Shown here: positions 63,696 through 64,000 of the stretch, one piece after another
Layout: every line of letters starts with the position of its first letter
Position numbering within the stretch: the stretch's first letter is position 1
Assembly: GCF_002896855.1 (NCBI RefSeq)
Contig: NZ_CP021850.1
Span: 3,001,665 to 3,065,664, forward strand
Origin: Clostridium thermosuccinogenes
GTDB lineage: Bacteria; Bacillota; Clostridia; Acetivibrionales; DSM-5807
Length of the DNA: 64,000 bases
Direction: 5' to 3'
Translations under genes and position numbers: made by a program
Notes under the pieces: model-generated
The model's database searches: none
Told to the model about the DNA's origin: nothing
Seen by the model: only the letters and a program-made list of their open reading frames with translations

Positions 63696-64000
63696 TTAGC
63701 TTCCTCCTCCCACAGCAAATACCGGCTCATAAACTTCCGTATACCAGCCAGCGATAGTTTCAGGCAATACACCGGGATCGTCTTCGCTGACCTCCGCCTT
63801 CCAAGGGTGCTTTCCCTGGCCATCTGGTTTGTTACGTCTCATGACTGTCCCTTCAATGGTGGGGGTCGAAAAGGTAATGCTGTCACCTTTCGTTTGCAGA
63901 TTTGTCGCCGGGATTCCGAATTTCACCCTGTAAAGCCAAAAATACCTGTACTTGCCGTTAGCTTTCTTGGCTCTAAAGCCAATTGCAACAGGCGCGCCTC
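63696..64000 (-). CDS. Major tail protein (5' part outside window)
   Basis: The frame is open to the window edge. The visible C-terminal 100 residues read GAPVAIGFRAKKANGKYRYF, WLYRVKFGIPATNLQTKGDS, ITFSTPTIEGTVMRRNKPDG, QGKHPWKAEVSEDDPGV and so on. This is the pattern of siphovirus major tail proteins of the phi13/SPP1-like group in Firmicutes. The tube protein polymerises around the tape measure. The methionine at 63926 is internal and not the true start. It ends 2 bases before the tail chaperone start. Confidence 0.88.
   Translation of the reverse strand, partial: GAPVAIGFRAKKANGKYRYFWLYRVKFGIPATNLQTKGDSITFSTPTIEGTVMRRNKPDGQGKHPWKAEVSEDDPGVLPETIAGWYTEVYEPVFAVGGGS

Noticed and set aside
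1-64000. CRISPR arrays, tRNA and rRNA genes
   Set aside because: No regularly spaced short repeats, no tRNA-like TTCGA/CCA arrangement and no rRNA sequence noticed on reading both strands.

Overview
The window is AT-rich DNA from a low-GC Gram-positive bacterium, most likely an anaerobic, spore-forming member of the Clostridia. The basis is strong AGGAGG-type ribosome binding sites, a T-box in front of an arginyl-tRNA synthetase, and a clostridial-type siphoprophage next to large serine recombinases. No tRNA, rRNA or CRISPR array was seen. I do not assign a species.

Bases 1-47,400 are an insertion-sequence graveyard laid over ordinary chromosomal genes. I could place exact ends and target-site duplications for three IS66 elements (two identical), one IS701-type element, two identical inverted copies of a 1,427 bp IS4-like element, a frameshifted second IS4-like element and a three-gene TniA/TniB-type transposon carrying a DUF6431 protein. 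Two identical IS110 copies, a different IS110, and an IS21 element are also present, with less certain ends. Removing the elements at their duplications restores reading frames: (i) argS with its T-box, broken by IS701, IS66 and a one-base deletion; (ii) an HTH-methyltransferase; (iii) a two-gene operon made of a Rossmann-like protein and a protein with two DUF262 domains in tandem, each gene split by a different IS; (iv) an endonuclease III-like glycosylase that lost its last FeS-ligand cysteine. Intact genes between them include a LacI regulator, a CPA2 antiporter with a small membrane protein, a divergent LysR regulator with pyroglutamyl peptidase, an AraC-type regulator, a HExxH protein and several membrane proteins.

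A repeat derived from the 3' end of an RlmD-like 23S rRNA methyltransferase gene occurs six times, always on the minus strand (near 3.6, 14.0, 15.9, 21.7, 23.3 and 40.7 kb). Three longer copies also carry two 16-bp direct repeats 50-52 bp apart. I read these as scars of repeated integration at one attachment site, which would explain why so much mobile DNA lies here.

From about 47.5 kb to the window end lies the late half of a siphovirus-like prophage on the minus strand: major tail protein (cut by the window end), tail assembly chaperone with an A AAA AAC frameshift site, tape measure, distal tail protein, tail-spike protein, small tail proteins, a GH18-type tail protein, holin, LysM amidase, and three overlapping large serine-recombinase genes. 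An AbrB/PIN toxin-antitoxin pair with its own promoter and terminator sits on the opposite strand inside the tail module.
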